A stretch of DNA of 64,000 nucleotides from Eubacterium sp. (GCA_017433615.1 JAFRGW010000034.1:31999-95998); one strand, 5' to 3'; shown: positions 34,935 to 43,923, counted from the first letter of the stretch. Program-made: numbers and translations. Notes: generated by a model from the sequence alone, not told the origin.

Positions 34935-36287
34935 ATGATGAAGAAAACGAATGAAAGCATAAACATACCCGAAGATGACGATTACACACTTCAGCCGATC
35001 CTGAAGTCTCCGGAGTTTCCGCGGCAGGGTGAATATACCGTTGAAGATTACCGGGCACTGCCGGACGACGGCAGACGGTTTGAACTGATTGACGGGTATC
35101 TGATCGAGATGGAAGCGCCTTACTGGGTCCATCAGGAGGTACAGATGCAGTTGGTCATGCAGCTCTTAGAATGCCTGAAACAGTCAGACCATGACTGCGA
35201 AATATTTGTCGCACCGCTGGACGTGCGGATCGACGAGGATGACAGGACAGTTGTTGAGCCGGATATCATTGTGCTCTGTAATTACGACAAGCCAAGGGAT
35301 CACGATGTCATGGGCGCGCCGGATTTTGTGATTGAGATTCTGTCAGAATCGAACCGCGCCCACGATCTGATCCGGAAGTACCGCAAATACAAAAACGCCG
35401 GCGTGCGGGAGTACTGGATTGTTGACCCGCGGGACAAGGTTGTGCGTGTGCATTATTTTGAAAAAGATGAACCGGAAGAAGTCTATCCATTTGATGCAAT
35501 TGTAGAAATCCGGATTTCGGAGAAAAAATGTAAGATTGACTTTGCGGTGATCAACCGGAAGCTGGAGCAGTATCAGAGCGGACGAAGAAAATACGGGAAA
35601 TATCCGCAGCTGACGCCCGACAGATCGATCATCCTGCGTGAATCGCTGGCAGCTTACGGAACCAGCCTGGATGTCGATGATGATTACACGCTGAAACCCG
35701 TTCCGCGTACAGCAGAATTTCCCCGTCAGGGAATGTATACCATAGAAGATTATATGAATCTGCCGGATGACGGCAGGCGTTTTGAACTGATCGACGGGTA
35801 CCTGATCGAGATGAACAGCCCGACAGAACTGCACCAGACGATCCTCGCAGAATTATCTTACCAGATTTACACATGTATTAAACAAAAGAATCTCAAACAC
35901 TGCAAATTGCTCTTTGCCCCCTTTGATGTGCGGCTGGACATGGACAACCGCACGATGGTGCAGCCGGATCTGCTTGTTGTCTGCGGCGAGAAAGCTGTCA
36001 ATATGCATGCGGGTGAGGGTGCGCCGGATTTTGTAATCGAGATCCTGTCAGATTCCAACCGCGCCCACGACCTGGTCCGGAAGTATCACAAATACAAAAA
36101 TGCCGGCGTGCGGGAGTACTGGATTGTCGATCCGAAGTTCCGATTGGTGCGTGTGTTCTGCTTTGAAAAGGGCGGTTCGGAGCAGGTATATCCTTTTGAC
36201 GGCGAGATCCCGGTCGGCCTTTCAGAAGGATCTTGCAGTGTGGATTTTTCAGAAATCATGGAAGCAACACAAAATTACTATGCGTAA
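34935..36287 (+). CDS. Tandem Uma2-domain (DUF820) protein
   Basis: A 450-aa protein made of two full Uma2 domains, a restriction-endonuclease-like (PD-D/ExK) family. The copies span about residues 18-215 and 245-445. Each repeats GRRFELIDGYLIEM, xxPDxxV, PDFVIEILSxSNRAHDL, KYKNAGVREYWIVDP and a final Asp-Phe segment. Both copies keep the acidic and lysine residues of the predicted active site. Uma2 proteins are normally single-domain and about 190 aa, so a fused pair is unusual; it may act as an internal dimer. Uma2 genes are abundant in cyanobacteria and their substrate is unproven. AAAGGGG precedes the start; ATG at 34935 or 34938. Confidence 0.88.
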   Translation: MMKKTNESINIPEDDDYTLQPILKSPEFPRQGEYTVEDYRALPDDGRRFELIDGYLIEMEAPYWVHQEVQMQLVMQLLECLKQSDHDCEIFVAPLDVRIDEDDRTVVEPDIIVLCNYDKPRDHDVMGAPDFVIEILSESNRAHDLIRKYRKYKNAGVREYWIVDPRDKVVRVHYFEKDEPEEVYPFDAIVEIRISEKKCKIDFAVINRKLEQYQSGRRKYGKYPQLTPDRSIILRESLAAYGTSLDVDDDYTLKPVPRTAEFPRQGMYTIEDYMNLPDDGRRFELIDGYLIEMNSPTELHQTILAELSYQIYTCIKQKNLKHCKLLFAPFDVRLDMDNRTMVQPDLLVVCGEKAVNMHAGEGAPDFVIEILSDSNRAHDLVRKYHKYKNAGVREYWIVDPKFRLVRVFCFEKGGSEQVYPFDGEIPVGLSEGSCSVDFSEIMEATQNYYA

Positions 36288-36349
36288 AGCCGCGGTAAGG
36301 TCTCGTTTAAAATCAATACATGACAGGACTTCAGTAAAACCTTGATGTT

Positions 36350-36378
36350 TTGACAGGGTTTTCAGCATATGCTATACT
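36350..36378 (+). promoter_or_regulatory. Promoter of the GntR-family regulator
   Basis: TTGACA (36350-36355), 17 bases, TATACT (36373-36378) with TGC before it: a near-ideal promoter. GTAGGATGTAGGAT lies just downstream (36393-36406) and may be the regulator's own operator. Confidence 0.75.
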
Positions 36379-36426
36379 ACTTAAGATAATATGTAGGATG
36401 TAGGATATGAAAGAAAAGGTGTTCGC

Positions 36427-37137
36427 ATGGGTTTTAAACAGATTAAAAGCGAATCTGTTGTACAGCAGATTATCGATGCATTTTCGGACGAAATCATGAA
36501 AGGTGAACTTCGCCCCGGCGACAAGGTCCCGACAGAAATGGAGCTGGCGGAGAAATTCGGCGTCGGCCGCAATTCCGTACGGGAAGCCGTTAAGATTCTG
36601 GTATACATGGGGGTACTTGAGATCCGCCGCGCGGAAGGAACATTCGTGTGTGAAGGATTTCAGGAGAGTATGATCGATCCGATGGTGTTCGGGATCATTC
36701 TGGATAATGCCAAAGACGGAACCAACCTGATGGAGCTTCGCGAGATTATGGAGGCAGGTGTCATGCAGCTGGCCATGCGAAATGCCAGTCCGAAGGAATT
36801 CAGTGACCTCGGGAGAAAGCTGAATCTGCTGAAGACGGAGATTGAACTCGGTCCGGACAACATGGAGAACATCTTCGAGGCAGATAATCAGTTCCACAAT
36901 GAAATTTCAAAAATGGGGCACAATCCGCTGCTGACAAAGCTTGAGGATGTCGTACGTGTTCTCACGTATGCGATGCGCTACCAGTCCGTGAAGAACATGA
37001 TCGACAGCGGACGGGGAGAGGAGCTCTATAAAGCGCATGCGGATCTTATGGAAGTTCTGAAAACCAGAAATACAGAGAATTTGAATACCGCGGTTCGTAA
37101 TTCCTACTTTGATCAGGTCGAACCAATTGAAATCTGA
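36427..37137 (+). CDS. GntR/FadR-family regulator with FCD domain
   Basis: A 236-aa regulator. The N-terminal winged helix has GELRPGDKVPTEMELAEKFGVGRNSVREAVKIL and GVLEIRRAEGTFV. The helical FCD effector domain (about 80-230) has LREIMEAGVMQLAM and FHNEISKMGHNP with the metal-binding Asp/His pattern. FCD effectors are usually organic acids. It sits before a DctP/symporter/transketolase/SDR operon and probably represses it until a carboxylate or sugar acid appears. Confidence 0.93.
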   Translation: MGFKQIKSESVVQQIIDAFSDEIMKGELRPGDKVPTEMELAEKFGVGRNSVREAVKILVYMGVLEIRRAEGTFVCEGFQESMIDPMVFGIILDNAKDGTNLMELREIMEAGVMQLAMRNASPKEFSDLGRKLNLLKTEIELGPDNMENIFEADNQFHNEISKMGHNPLLTKLEDVVRVLTYAMRYQSVKNMIDSGRGEELYKAHADLMEVLKTRNTENLNTAVRNSYFDQVEPIEI

Positions 37138-37177
37138 ATATCGTTGATACAGATCTATTATCTGAAGCAGCACCGGA

Positions 37178-37212
37178 ACCACCGACTCACAAAATGTGCC
37201 GGTGGTTTTTTC
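37178..37212 (+). terminator. Terminator of the GntR-family gene
   Basis: ACCACCG (37178-37184) pairs with CGGTGGT (37200-37206), followed by a T-run; CACCGG/CCGGTG offers an alternative pairing. Confidence 0.75.
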
Positions 37213-37349
37213 GTAAATTAATTCCCATAAAAGCAGAAAACTATATTTTTTAAAGGGCGTGCGGAATCTGCATATGCTGTGTTGAAGACTCGAATATTGT
37301 AAAGTTGCACAAATTCAGGTGCTCAAAAATAGGCAAAACAGAGAAACCA

Positions 37350-37388
37350 ACGTAGGATGTTGACAACATCAACGTAGGATGATAGGAT
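37350..37388 (+). promoter_or_regulatory. Promoter and candidate GntR operator of the DctP operon
   Basis: TTGACA (37360-37365), 17 bases, TAGGAT (37383-37388). The direct repeat AACGTAGGATG at 37350 and 37371 (21-bp spacing, two helix turns) straddles the -35, and GATGTTG-A-CAACATC is a perfect palindrome over it. GTAGGAT pairs also lie before the regulator gene, which supports autoregulation and shared control. Confidence 0.6.
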
Positions 37389-37463
37389 AAGCCCATAAAG
37401 AGGGCGCGCCTCATAAAAAGGAGCAAATGGAGGGATTCGAGAACAGTAGGAGAAACACAAATT

Positions 37464-38582
37464 ATGAAGCAAAGAATCATTTCCCGTGCGATGCTTACTG
37501 CAATGCTTCCGGTTATGATCGCGGCTTTGACCGGCTGCGGTACAAAGGGGACTGAATCAATGACAGACACTGCCGGCAATGCAGCGATATCCGAAGTGAC
37601 TGATGATTCGGCCGGATTGGCAGACGGGGAAGCAGCGGAAAAGGGCAATACGGAGTATATCATCCGGTTGGGACACAGTGACACAGAGGACAATCTTCTG
37701 AATATTTCCCTGACGCACTATGCTGACTGGGTAAAAGAACAGACGGACGGACGTGTTCTTGTCCGGCTGTATCCGGATGAGGAGCTGGGAGATAACACGG
37801 AGATGGCACAGCAGCTGGTCACCGGAGAACTGGATGCCATGATGATGCCGCAGGGTGTTGAAGCAGTTTATGCACCGAAAATCGCGACACTGGGACTGCC
37901 ATTTCTATTTAACAGTTATGAACAGGCGTGGGCTGTGATGGATGATCCGGAAGTCGCAGAAGGACTGACGGAGGGGCTGGAAGACTACAATCTGGTTCAG
38001 CTGGCTTTCTGGGAAAACGGTATGCGGCAGATCACAAACAATGCACGTGAGGTGAATACACCGGAGGACATGGCAGGTCTGCGGATGCGTATTCCGGACG
38101 ACAGTATGACAGCTTCCATTATGAAAGCGTTAGGCGCAAACCCGACAACTTTTTCCTGGAGCAGAACTTACGAGGCATTGAAACAGGGGACATTTGACGG
38201 GCAGGAAAATCCGATTGCAAATATCTATGCCAGCAGCATTCAGGATGTCAACAAATACATGACGATCACAAATCATAAATATGAGTCCAAAAACCTGGTT
38301 TTCTCCAGCGGAGCGTGGAACAGGCTTCCGGAAGATATTCAGGAGATCCTGCGGGAAGGTGCGAAAACCTTCGGGCAGGAGCATCGCAAAGCAGTTGCCG
38401 CTGCACAGGATCAGCAGCTTAAGGAACTCAAAGATGCAGGAATGATCGTCAATGAGACACCGGAAATCGATGCATTCAAAGAAGCGACCCGAAGCGTATA
38501 CACCAATTTTGAACTGCAGAACGAGTGGACAGTTGATCTTGTGGCAAGAATCCGTGAGATCACGGCACAAAAAGGAGAATGA
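37464..38582 (+). CDS. TRAP-type DctP substrate-binding lipoprotein
   Basis: A 372-aa lipoprotein with lipobox LTGC (Cys25), a short Thr/Ser/Glu-rich tether and a DctP fold: IRLGHSDTEDN, the GELDAMMMP and GLPFLF segments, the conserved Arg region GLRMRIPDD and the QENPI motif (FDGQENPIANIY). Such proteins bind carboxylates. No dctQ or dctM follows; the next gene is a GltS-like symporter that starts three bases later. Either the lipoprotein feeds that carrier, or it uses a remote TRAP permease. Confidence 0.92.
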   Translation: MKQRIISRAMLTAMLPVMIAALTGCGTKGTESMTDTAGNAAISEVTDDSAGLADGEAAEKGNTEYIIRLGHSDTEDNLLNISLTHYADWVKEQTDGRVLVRLYPDEELGDNTEMAQQLVTGELDAMMMPQGVEAVYAPKIATLGLPFLFNSYEQAWAVMDDPEVAEGLTEGLEDYNLVQLAFWENGMRQITNNAREVNTPEDMAGLRMRIPDDSMTASIMKALGANPTTFSWSRTYEALKQGTFDGQENPIANIYASSIQDVNKYMTITNHKYESKNLVFSSGAWNRLPEDIQEILREGAKTFGQEHRKAVAAAQDQQLKELKDAGMIVNETPEIDAFKEATRSVYTNFELQNEWTVDLVARIREITAQKGE

Positions 38583-38584
38583 AC

Positions 38585-39901
38585 ATGTTTGAAACAATAC
38601 TTATGGATTTTGCCTGGGCCAGCATGCTGCTTCTCATCGGGCTGTTTCTGAGGGCAAAGGTTAAGGTGTTCCAGAAGCTATTTATTCCGGTTGCAGTTAT
38701 CGCCGGTCTGGCCGGCCTCCTGCTCGGATCAGAAGTGCTCGGAAAGATCTGCCCGTACTATATTCACTGGTCGGACAATGTCAGCGGTTTCGCAAATCCG
38801 CTTCTTGCAATTCTGTTCGTGACACAGTTTATCTCACTGTCGTTCAACAGAAAGATGATCAAGAAGTGTTCTCTGATCTTCCTGATCTCAGCGACCGTTA
38901 TCAGCGTACAGGTGCTGTCGGCCATGGGACTCGGCAGAGTGTTCGGACTGCCGGACGGAGCATCGCTGCTTCCATTCGGTGCGTTCTACGGCGCACACGG
39001 AATTCCGCAGGTGATCGCCGGTATCTTCGATACCGTCGGATACTGGAATTACGATGAGGCATCCGCATTTGGAACGACATACGCGACGATCGGTATGCTC
39101 TACGGTATCATTGCCGGCATCTTCATTCTGAATATCGGCATCCGCAAAGGCTGGGTTACGGCAGAAAAATCCGGAAATCTGAGCAAAGAAGATTACACCG
39201 GTATTCTGGAAAAGAAGAACCAGAACAAGTTCATGAAGGCGTTTACATCAGATATTGCCTTTGATCCGCTGACACTGCATTTCGGCATTGTTCTTGCGAT
39301 CATGATTGTGGCCTACGGCCTGCTGAACATTCTGCATATGGTGCCGCTGTTCTCCGGATTTGCGATTTACGTACCGGCGATCATCGTATCACTGATTTTC
39401 GGAATCATTGCGAAACGGACGCCGCTTGACAACTTCATCGATGCAGAATCTCTGGCCCATGTCGGATCACTTGCACTTGAGTATTTGATCGTAACAGCAA
39501 TCGCGACCATGAAGCTGGACGTCATCATGAACAATGCTGCGGCAATTCTGACCATTTCGGCTGTCGGTCTGGCACTGACCACCATCGTTCTGATGACACT
39601 GCCGCGGCTCTGGCTCAAACAGGCCTGGCTGGAAAATGCCATGGTAATGTTCGGTGCGTGGACCGGCTCTACGGCGACAGGCATGATGCTGCTGCGAATC
39701 GCCGATCCGGAGCTTGAGACAGATGCGGGCCCGAATCTGATCACGGCGACGCCGCTCTGGCAGATCAGTACGCAGAACTTCTTCCTGACGATTGCACCGT
39801 ACATCATCGTTACCGCGGCAGGATTCCGCACGCTGGCACTTGGTACAGCCGGTTTGCTGGCGGGTGCGCTGATACTCGGGTTTATTATCGGCAGAAAATA
39901 A
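38585..39901 (+). CDS. GltS-like (ESS family) sodium:carboxylate symporter
   Basis: A 438-aa membrane protein with about ten to twelve helices and the inverted-repeat plan of the sodium/glutamate symporter family: GAFYGAHGIPQVIAG in the first half and MFGAWTGSTATGMMLLRIADP in the second, which match the two re-entrant glycine-rich hairpins. It is longer than typical GltS (about 400 aa). AAAGGAG seven bases before 38585 sets the start; the ATG at 38579 is too close. Coupled to DctP, it probably imports a dicarboxylate, amino acid or sugar acid with Na+. The substrate is unknown. Confidence 0.85.
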   Translation: MFETILMDFAWASMLLLIGLFLRAKVKVFQKLFIPVAVIAGLAGLLLGSEVLGKICPYYIHWSDNVSGFANPLLAILFVTQFISLSFNRKMIKKCSLIFLISATVISVQVLSAMGLGRVFGLPDGASLLPFGAFYGAHGIPQVIAGIFDTVGYWNYDEASAFGTTYATIGMLYGIIAGIFILNIGIRKGWVTAEKSGNLSKEDYTGILEKKNQNKFMKAFTSDIAFDPLTLHFGIVLAIMIVAYGLLNILHMVPLFSGFAIYVPAIIVSLIFGIIAKRTPLDNFIDAESLAHVGSLALEYLIVTAIATMKLDVIMNNAAAILTISAVGLALTTIVLMTLPRLWLKQAWLENAMVMFGAWTGSTATGMMLLRIADPELETDAGPNLITATPLWQISTQNFFLTIAPYIIVTAAGFRTLALGTAGLLAGALILGFIIGRK

Positions 39902-39907
39902 TCAGCG

Positions 39908-39944
39908 GGAGAGGCTGATTTGCACAACGAATCAGCCTTCTCCA
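39908..39944 (+). promoter_or_regulatory. Intercistronic hairpin between symporter and transketolase
   Basis: GAGAGGCTGATT pairs with AATCAGCCTTCTC with no T-run after it. Probably an mRNA stability element or a weak attenuator inside the operon. Confidence 0.55.
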
Positions 39945-39986
39945 TTAAACATACAGAAATGACAGCATACAAGGAGAATGAAAGTC

Positions 39987-40823
39987 ATGAAAGACATTTC
40001 CATGAAGGAATTAAAAAATAAAGCAACAGAAATGCGTATGAAGGTCATTGACATGATCTACAAAGCACAGTCAGGACATCCGGGCGGTTCTTTGTCAGCA
40101 GCTGAATTTGTGACAGCCTGCTACTTCAAATACATGAACATTGATCCGGAGAATCCCCGCTGGGAAGACCGCGACAGAATGGTTCTCTCCAAAGGACATG
40201 TATGCCCGATTCAGTACGCGTGCCTCGGAACACTCGGATATTTTCCGGAAGAGGAACTCGACACACTCCGCCAGGAAGGATCCAAACTGCAGGGACATCC
40301 GTCCATGGTTAAGTGCCCCGGCATCGATATTTCTACAGGTTCGCTCGGACAGGGAATGGCCTGCGCGGCAGGTATGGCAGTCGCAGGAAAGATGGACAAC
40401 AAAGATTACAAAGTGTTCTGCGTCGTCGGCGACGGCGAGACCCAGGAAGGTGAAATCTGGGAAGCAGCCAATACTGCACATAAGTACAAACTGGACAATT
40501 TCATTGTGTTTGTAGACGTTAACAATCTGCAGCTGGACGGCACCACAGACCAGGTTATGCCGAACGGAGATCTCGGCGAGAAATTCAAGGCGTTCGGATG
40601 GGATGTCTACTATTATGACGGCAACGACATGGAGCAGACCTGCGAGGTACTTGACAAATGTTACGCAGCACAGAATGGTCTGCCGAAGGCGCTGATCGGA
40701 AAAACCGTCAAGGGCAAAGGCGTCAGCTACATGGAGAATCAGGTCGGCTGGCACGGCGTCGCTCCGAATGATGAGCAGTATGCACAGGCAATGGAAGAAC
40801 TGAAAGCGCAGATGATTGACTGA
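39987..40823 (+). CDS. Transketolase N-terminal (TPP-binding) subunit
   Basis: A 278-aa protein equal to the first third of transketolase. It has QSGHPGGSLSAAE, SKGHVCPIQYA and the TPP/Mg motif VVGDGETQEGEIWEA ending in VDVNN. With the next gene it forms a split enzyme that moves two-carbon ketol units. The start at 39987 is ten bases after AAGGAG. Placed in a GntR-controlled uptake operon with an SDR enzyme, it probably cleaves a specific ketose or keto acid rather than serving the general pentose pathway. Confidence 0.93.
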   Translation: MKDISMKELKNKATEMRMKVIDMIYKAQSGHPGGSLSAAEFVTACYFKYMNIDPENPRWEDRDRMVLSKGHVCPIQYACLGTLGYFPEEELDTLRQEGSKLQGHPSMVKCPGIDISTGSLGQGMACAAGMAVAGKMDNKDYKVFCVVGDGETQEGEIWEAANTAHKYKLDNFIVFVDVNNLQLDGTTDQVMPNGDLGEKFKAFGWDVYYYDGNDMEQTCEVLDKCYAAQNGLPKALIGKTVKGKGVSYMENQVGWHGVAPNDEQYAQAMEELKAQMID

Positions 40824-40839
40824 CTGGAGGGTCATACAA

Positions 40840-41775
40840 ATGAGTGAAATGAAAAAAATCGCAACACGCGAAGGATTTGGTGATGAAATCGTTGCTGTCG
40901 GAAAAGATCATCCGGAAGTTATTGTTCTGGATATCGATATCGGAAAAAGCTGCAAGACAGCTGCATTCAAAAAAGAACTTCCGGATCAGTACATGAATGT
41001 CGGTATTGCCGAGCAGAACGGCGCAGGTGTTGCAGCCGGTCTTGCAACATGCGGAAAGATCCCGTTCGTTGTTACATACGCAGCATTCGGCTCCATGCGC
41101 ATCTGTGAGATGATCCGCCAGGAGATCTGCTACACGAATCTGAACGTCAAGATCGCATGCTCACACGGCGGATTTACCCCGGCAAATGACGGCGCTTCCC
41201 ATCAGGCAATTGAGGATATGGGAATTCTCCGCACCATTCCGAATATGACGGTTATGATGCCGGCAGATTACAATGCAACCCGCAAGCTGGTGCGCGCAGC
41301 TGCAGAGACATACGGACCGATGTATCTCAGATTTACCCGCGACGCCATGGAGCAGGTATACGGACCGGATGTTGAACTTGAGATCGGCAAAGCATATCAG
41401 ATCCGTGACGGAAAAGATATTGCGATTATCGCAAACGGCGATACCGTCATCCTTGCAGTAAAAGCGGCTGCAGAGCTTGAGAAGCAGGGCATCTCTGCAC
41501 GTGTGCTCGATATGCACACCATCAAGCCGCTGGACGTCGAAGCTGTCAAGGCTTGTGTCAACGACATCGGCAAGATCATCACAGTTGAAGATCACAATAT
41601 TCTGAACGGCCTCGGCAGCGCTGTCTGCGAAGTGGCAGCAGAGATGGGCAAAGGAATTGTCAAGCGTATCGGTATTCAGGATCAGTTCGGTGAGTCCGCA
41701 CCGTATGAGAGACTGCTGGCAAAGAATGGCGTAACTGTAGAAGATATCGTAAATGAAGCAGTGAAACTGCAGTAA
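40840..41775 (+). CDS. Transketolase C-terminal (pyrimidine-binding) subunit
   Basis: A 311-aa partner subunit with Transket_pyr and C-terminal domains: NVGIAEQNGAGVAAGLA (catalytic Glu58), PFVVTYAAFGSMR, SHGGFTPANDGASHQAIED and a late VEDHNILNGLGS. GGAGGG eight bases upstream sets the start at 40840, 16 bp after the N-subunit stop. Some 1-deoxyxylulose or acetoin-type ketolases share this fold, but the N-subunit fits transketolase best. Confidence 0.93.
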   Translation: MSEMKKIATREGFGDEIVAVGKDHPEVIVLDIDIGKSCKTAAFKKELPDQYMNVGIAEQNGAGVAAGLATCGKIPFVVTYAAFGSMRICEMIRQEICYTNLNVKIACSHGGFTPANDGASHQAIEDMGILRTIPNMTVMMPADYNATRKLVRAAAETYGPMYLRFTRDAMEQVYGPDVELEIGKAYQIRDGKDIAIIANGDTVILAVKAAAELEKQGISARVLDMHTIKPLDVEAVKACVNDIGKIITVEDHNILNGLGSAVCEVAAEMGKGIVKRIGIQDQFGESAPYERLLAKNGVTVEDIVNEAVKLQ

Positions 41776-41789
41776 AGGAGGAATATATC

Positions 41790-42548
41790 ATGTTTGATTT
41801 CAAAGATCAGGTCGTACTCGTAACAGGTTCAGGTTCTCCCAGAGGCATGGGACGTATTTTCGCACAGAAGTTCGCAGAACTCGGCGCAAAGGTTGTTCTC
41901 TGTGATATCAATCAGGAAGGAATCGATGCAAATGTAAAAGAATTGACTGCAGCCGGCTATGAGGCTGTCGGCTATACGGGAAATCTGACAAACGAAGATG
42001 ACGTCAACAACATGGTTGATGATATTGTCGCGAAGTTTGGCAGAATCGATGTTCTCGTTAACAACGCAGGTATTTCACAGAAGGTCACTGTCGCTGATAT
42101 GACACTTGCTGATATGCAGAGAATCTTCAGCGTTAACATGTTCGGTCTGTTCGTACTGACCAAAAAGGTCTGCGAAGTCATGAAAAAACAGAACTACGGC
42201 CGTATCGTTCATCTTTCATCTGTATCCGGCAAGCGCGGCGGCGGTGTATTCGGCGGTGCACATTATTCCGCATCCAAAGCAGCTGTTCTCGGATTCTCCA
42301 AGAATCTTGCCAGAGAGGTTTCCCAGTATGGCATTACCACAAACTGTGTATGCCCGGGCCTGATCAACACAGATATCTGGAAGAGCATGTCAGAAGAGCA
42401 GGCAAAGCCGGTTATTGATGCAATCCCGATGGGACGTCCGGGAGAGCCGGAAGAGGTTGCTGCTGCAATCGTATTCCTGGCATCAAAAGAAGCTTCTTAT
42501 ATTACAGGAGAAGAGATCGATATCAACGGCGGATCACATATGGATTAA
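41790..42548 (+). CDS. Short-chain dehydrogenase/reductase (FabG-like)
   Basis: A 252-aa NAD(P)-dependent oxidoreductase. Cofactor motif TGSGSPRGMG at 12-21 (an unusual form with SPR), NNAG at 91-94, catalytic Ser143/144, Tyr159 and Lys163 in HYSASKAA, and a PG segment for the cofactor. It follows the transketolase by 14 bp with AAAGGAGG. In this operon it probably oxidises an alcohol or reduces a keto group of the imported compound, rather than working in fatty acid synthesis. Confidence 0.92.
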   Translation: MFDFKDQVVLVTGSGSPRGMGRIFAQKFAELGAKVVLCDINQEGIDANVKELTAAGYEAVGYTGNLTNEDDVNNMVDDIVAKFGRIDVLVNNAGISQKVTVADMTLADMQRIFSVNMFGLFVLTKKVCEVMKKQNYGRIVHLSSVSGKRGGGVFGGAHYSASKAAVLGFSKNLAREVSQYGITTNCVCPGLINTDIWKSMSEEQAKPVIDAIPMGRPGEPEEVAAAIVFLASKEASYITGEEIDINGGSHMD

Positions 42549-42854
42549 TCCGCAGAAATATTTCAAAAACCCTCAAAGCGATTCCCCCTTAGCGACGGAC
42601 AGCCATGGACGGCATAACCTTGCAGCAGTTTAAATGACTGAACGATAATACCTCTTACCAGAGCTTTCCATGGCCGTTCTTCGCCTTATTGTTCAAACAT
42701 TTCCGATGTGCTATACTGAATACTGATCAAAATCCATATTGATTTTTTAACAAACCACTTACAGCGTGAAGCTGAAAGAATCTCTGCATAAACCAGTTAA
42801 AACACTCTGATCAGTACAGTATATCGCATCGGAATATTTGAAAGGAATGGAAAT
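42549..42854 (+). other. Intergenic region before the lactonase
   Basis: 306 bp. A pair of CCATGG-centred segments (42602-42615 and 42668-42680) could form a loose hairpin that ends the SDR operon, without a T-run. A good promoter lies at 42690-42718. A leader of about 130 bases follows, AT-rich, with a small ATCAA/TTGAT hairpin and T-run near 42726-42750. No gene seen. Confidence 0.5.
42690..42718 (+). promoter_or_regulatory. Promoter of the lactonase gene
   Basis: TTGTTC (42690-42695), 17 bases, TATACT (42713-42718) with TGC before it (extended -10). Confidence 0.65.
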
Positions 42855-43907
42855 ATGGCCGGAAAATATGTCGCTTACGCGGGAACCTATACGCTCGGCA
42901 GCAGTGTCGGCATTCATCTCTATGACGTTGATATCAACGAAGGAACACTGACGGAACGCAAGGTCTTTCCGGTAAATAATTCCTCGCATCTGTGTCTGTC
43001 TAAGAACGGAAAATACCTGTATTCCATCGCTGATGAAGGTGTGGCTGTGTTCGCGATCCAGCCGGACGGTGATCTGATCAAGATCAATCAGATCGAGCTG
43101 ACCGGTATGCGCGGCTGCCATTTGTCAGTCGATAAAACAGGTAAATATCTGTTTGTGGCGGGTTACCACGACGGCAAGGTGACGCTGATTCACACGCACC
43201 ACGACGGCCGCCTCGGCTCCGAGTGGGACGGCGTCTTCCACCGCGGCCTGGGAACCGTGACGGAGCGCAACTTCCGCCCGCATGTTTCCTGCGTCATGCC
43301 GACACGCGACGGAAAATATGCCTGTGCGGTGGACAACGGAATTGACCAGGTCAAGATCTACCGTGTCACGGAAAAAGGCAAACTGGAACTGGCGGACATT
43401 CTCCGCTGTCAGCTCGGCTCGGCGCCGCGCATTATGCGATTTAGTCCGGACGGCCGCTTTGCCTATCTGATCTGCGAGCTGCAGAATGTGGTACAGGTGC
43501 TGGCCTATCATCCCGAACGGACCGATGATATTTTCGAAGAAATTCAGACAATCAGCACGGTTAAGAAAACCAATGACCGCGAACACGACGCAACCTCTGC
43601 ACTGTGCTTTGCAAAAGACGGAAGATATCTCTTTGTCTCAGTCGCCGGCGACAATGTCGCCACGATGTTCAAGGTGGACCCGGAGACAGGACTGCTGACA
43701 AGAGAATTTACTCTGCCGATCAGCGGCAACTATCCGAAGGACATCCGGCCGTTCCCGGGCGGTGAGTTCCTGGCATCAGTCAATCACGAATCCGGATCGA
43801 TCACGACATTCCGCATCGATTACGAGAAAAAACTGATCGTCATGAAGGGAAAACCGGTGCGTCTGGATACACCGAACTGCATTGTATTTACAGAAGTAGA
43901 GGGATGA
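42855..43907 (+). CDS. Lactonase-family seven-bladed beta-propeller (6-phosphogluconolactonase-like)
   Basis: A 350-aa cytoplasmic protein of the YbhE/Pgl propeller family: repeating strands with GKYLYSIADEG, GKYLFVAGYHDGKV, RPHVSCVMPTRDGKYACAVDNG, HDATSALCFAKDGRYLFVS and a final PNCIVF. It probably opens a sugar lactone such as 6-phosphogluconolactone. AAAGGAA precedes the start. It has its own promoter and terminator, so it is independent of the transketolase operon although a role in the same sugar-acid route is possible. Confidence 0.88.
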   Translation: MAGKYVAYAGTYTLGSSVGIHLYDVDINEGTLTERKVFPVNNSSHLCLSKNGKYLYSIADEGVAVFAIQPDGDLIKINQIELTGMRGCHLSVDKTGKYLFVAGYHDGKVTLIHTHHDGRLGSEWDGVFHRGLGTVTERNFRPHVSCVMPTRDGKYACAVDNGIDQVKIYRVTEKGKLELADILRCQLGSAPRIMRFSPDGRFAYLICELQNVVQVLAYHPERTDDIFEEIQTISTVKKTNDREHDATSALCFAKDGRYLFVSVAGDNVATMFKVDPETGLLTREFTLPISGNYPKDIRPFPGGEFLASVNHESGSITTFRIDYEKKLIVMKGKPVRLDTPNCIVFTEVEG

Positions 43908-43923
43908 ACCGCAAGATTCAAAG

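Larger units (their letters stand above)
37138..37463 (+). other. Regulatory gap before the catabolic operon
   Basis: It holds the regulator's terminator (37178-37212) and, after an AT-rich stretch, the operon promoter and candidate operators (37350-37388). No gene is seen. An AGTAGGAG site leads into the lipoprotein gene. Confidence 0.6.

Noticed and set aside
37464-39901. Complete TRAP transporter
   Set aside because: No small DctQ gene is present and the large membrane protein matches GltS/ESS signatures, not DctM.
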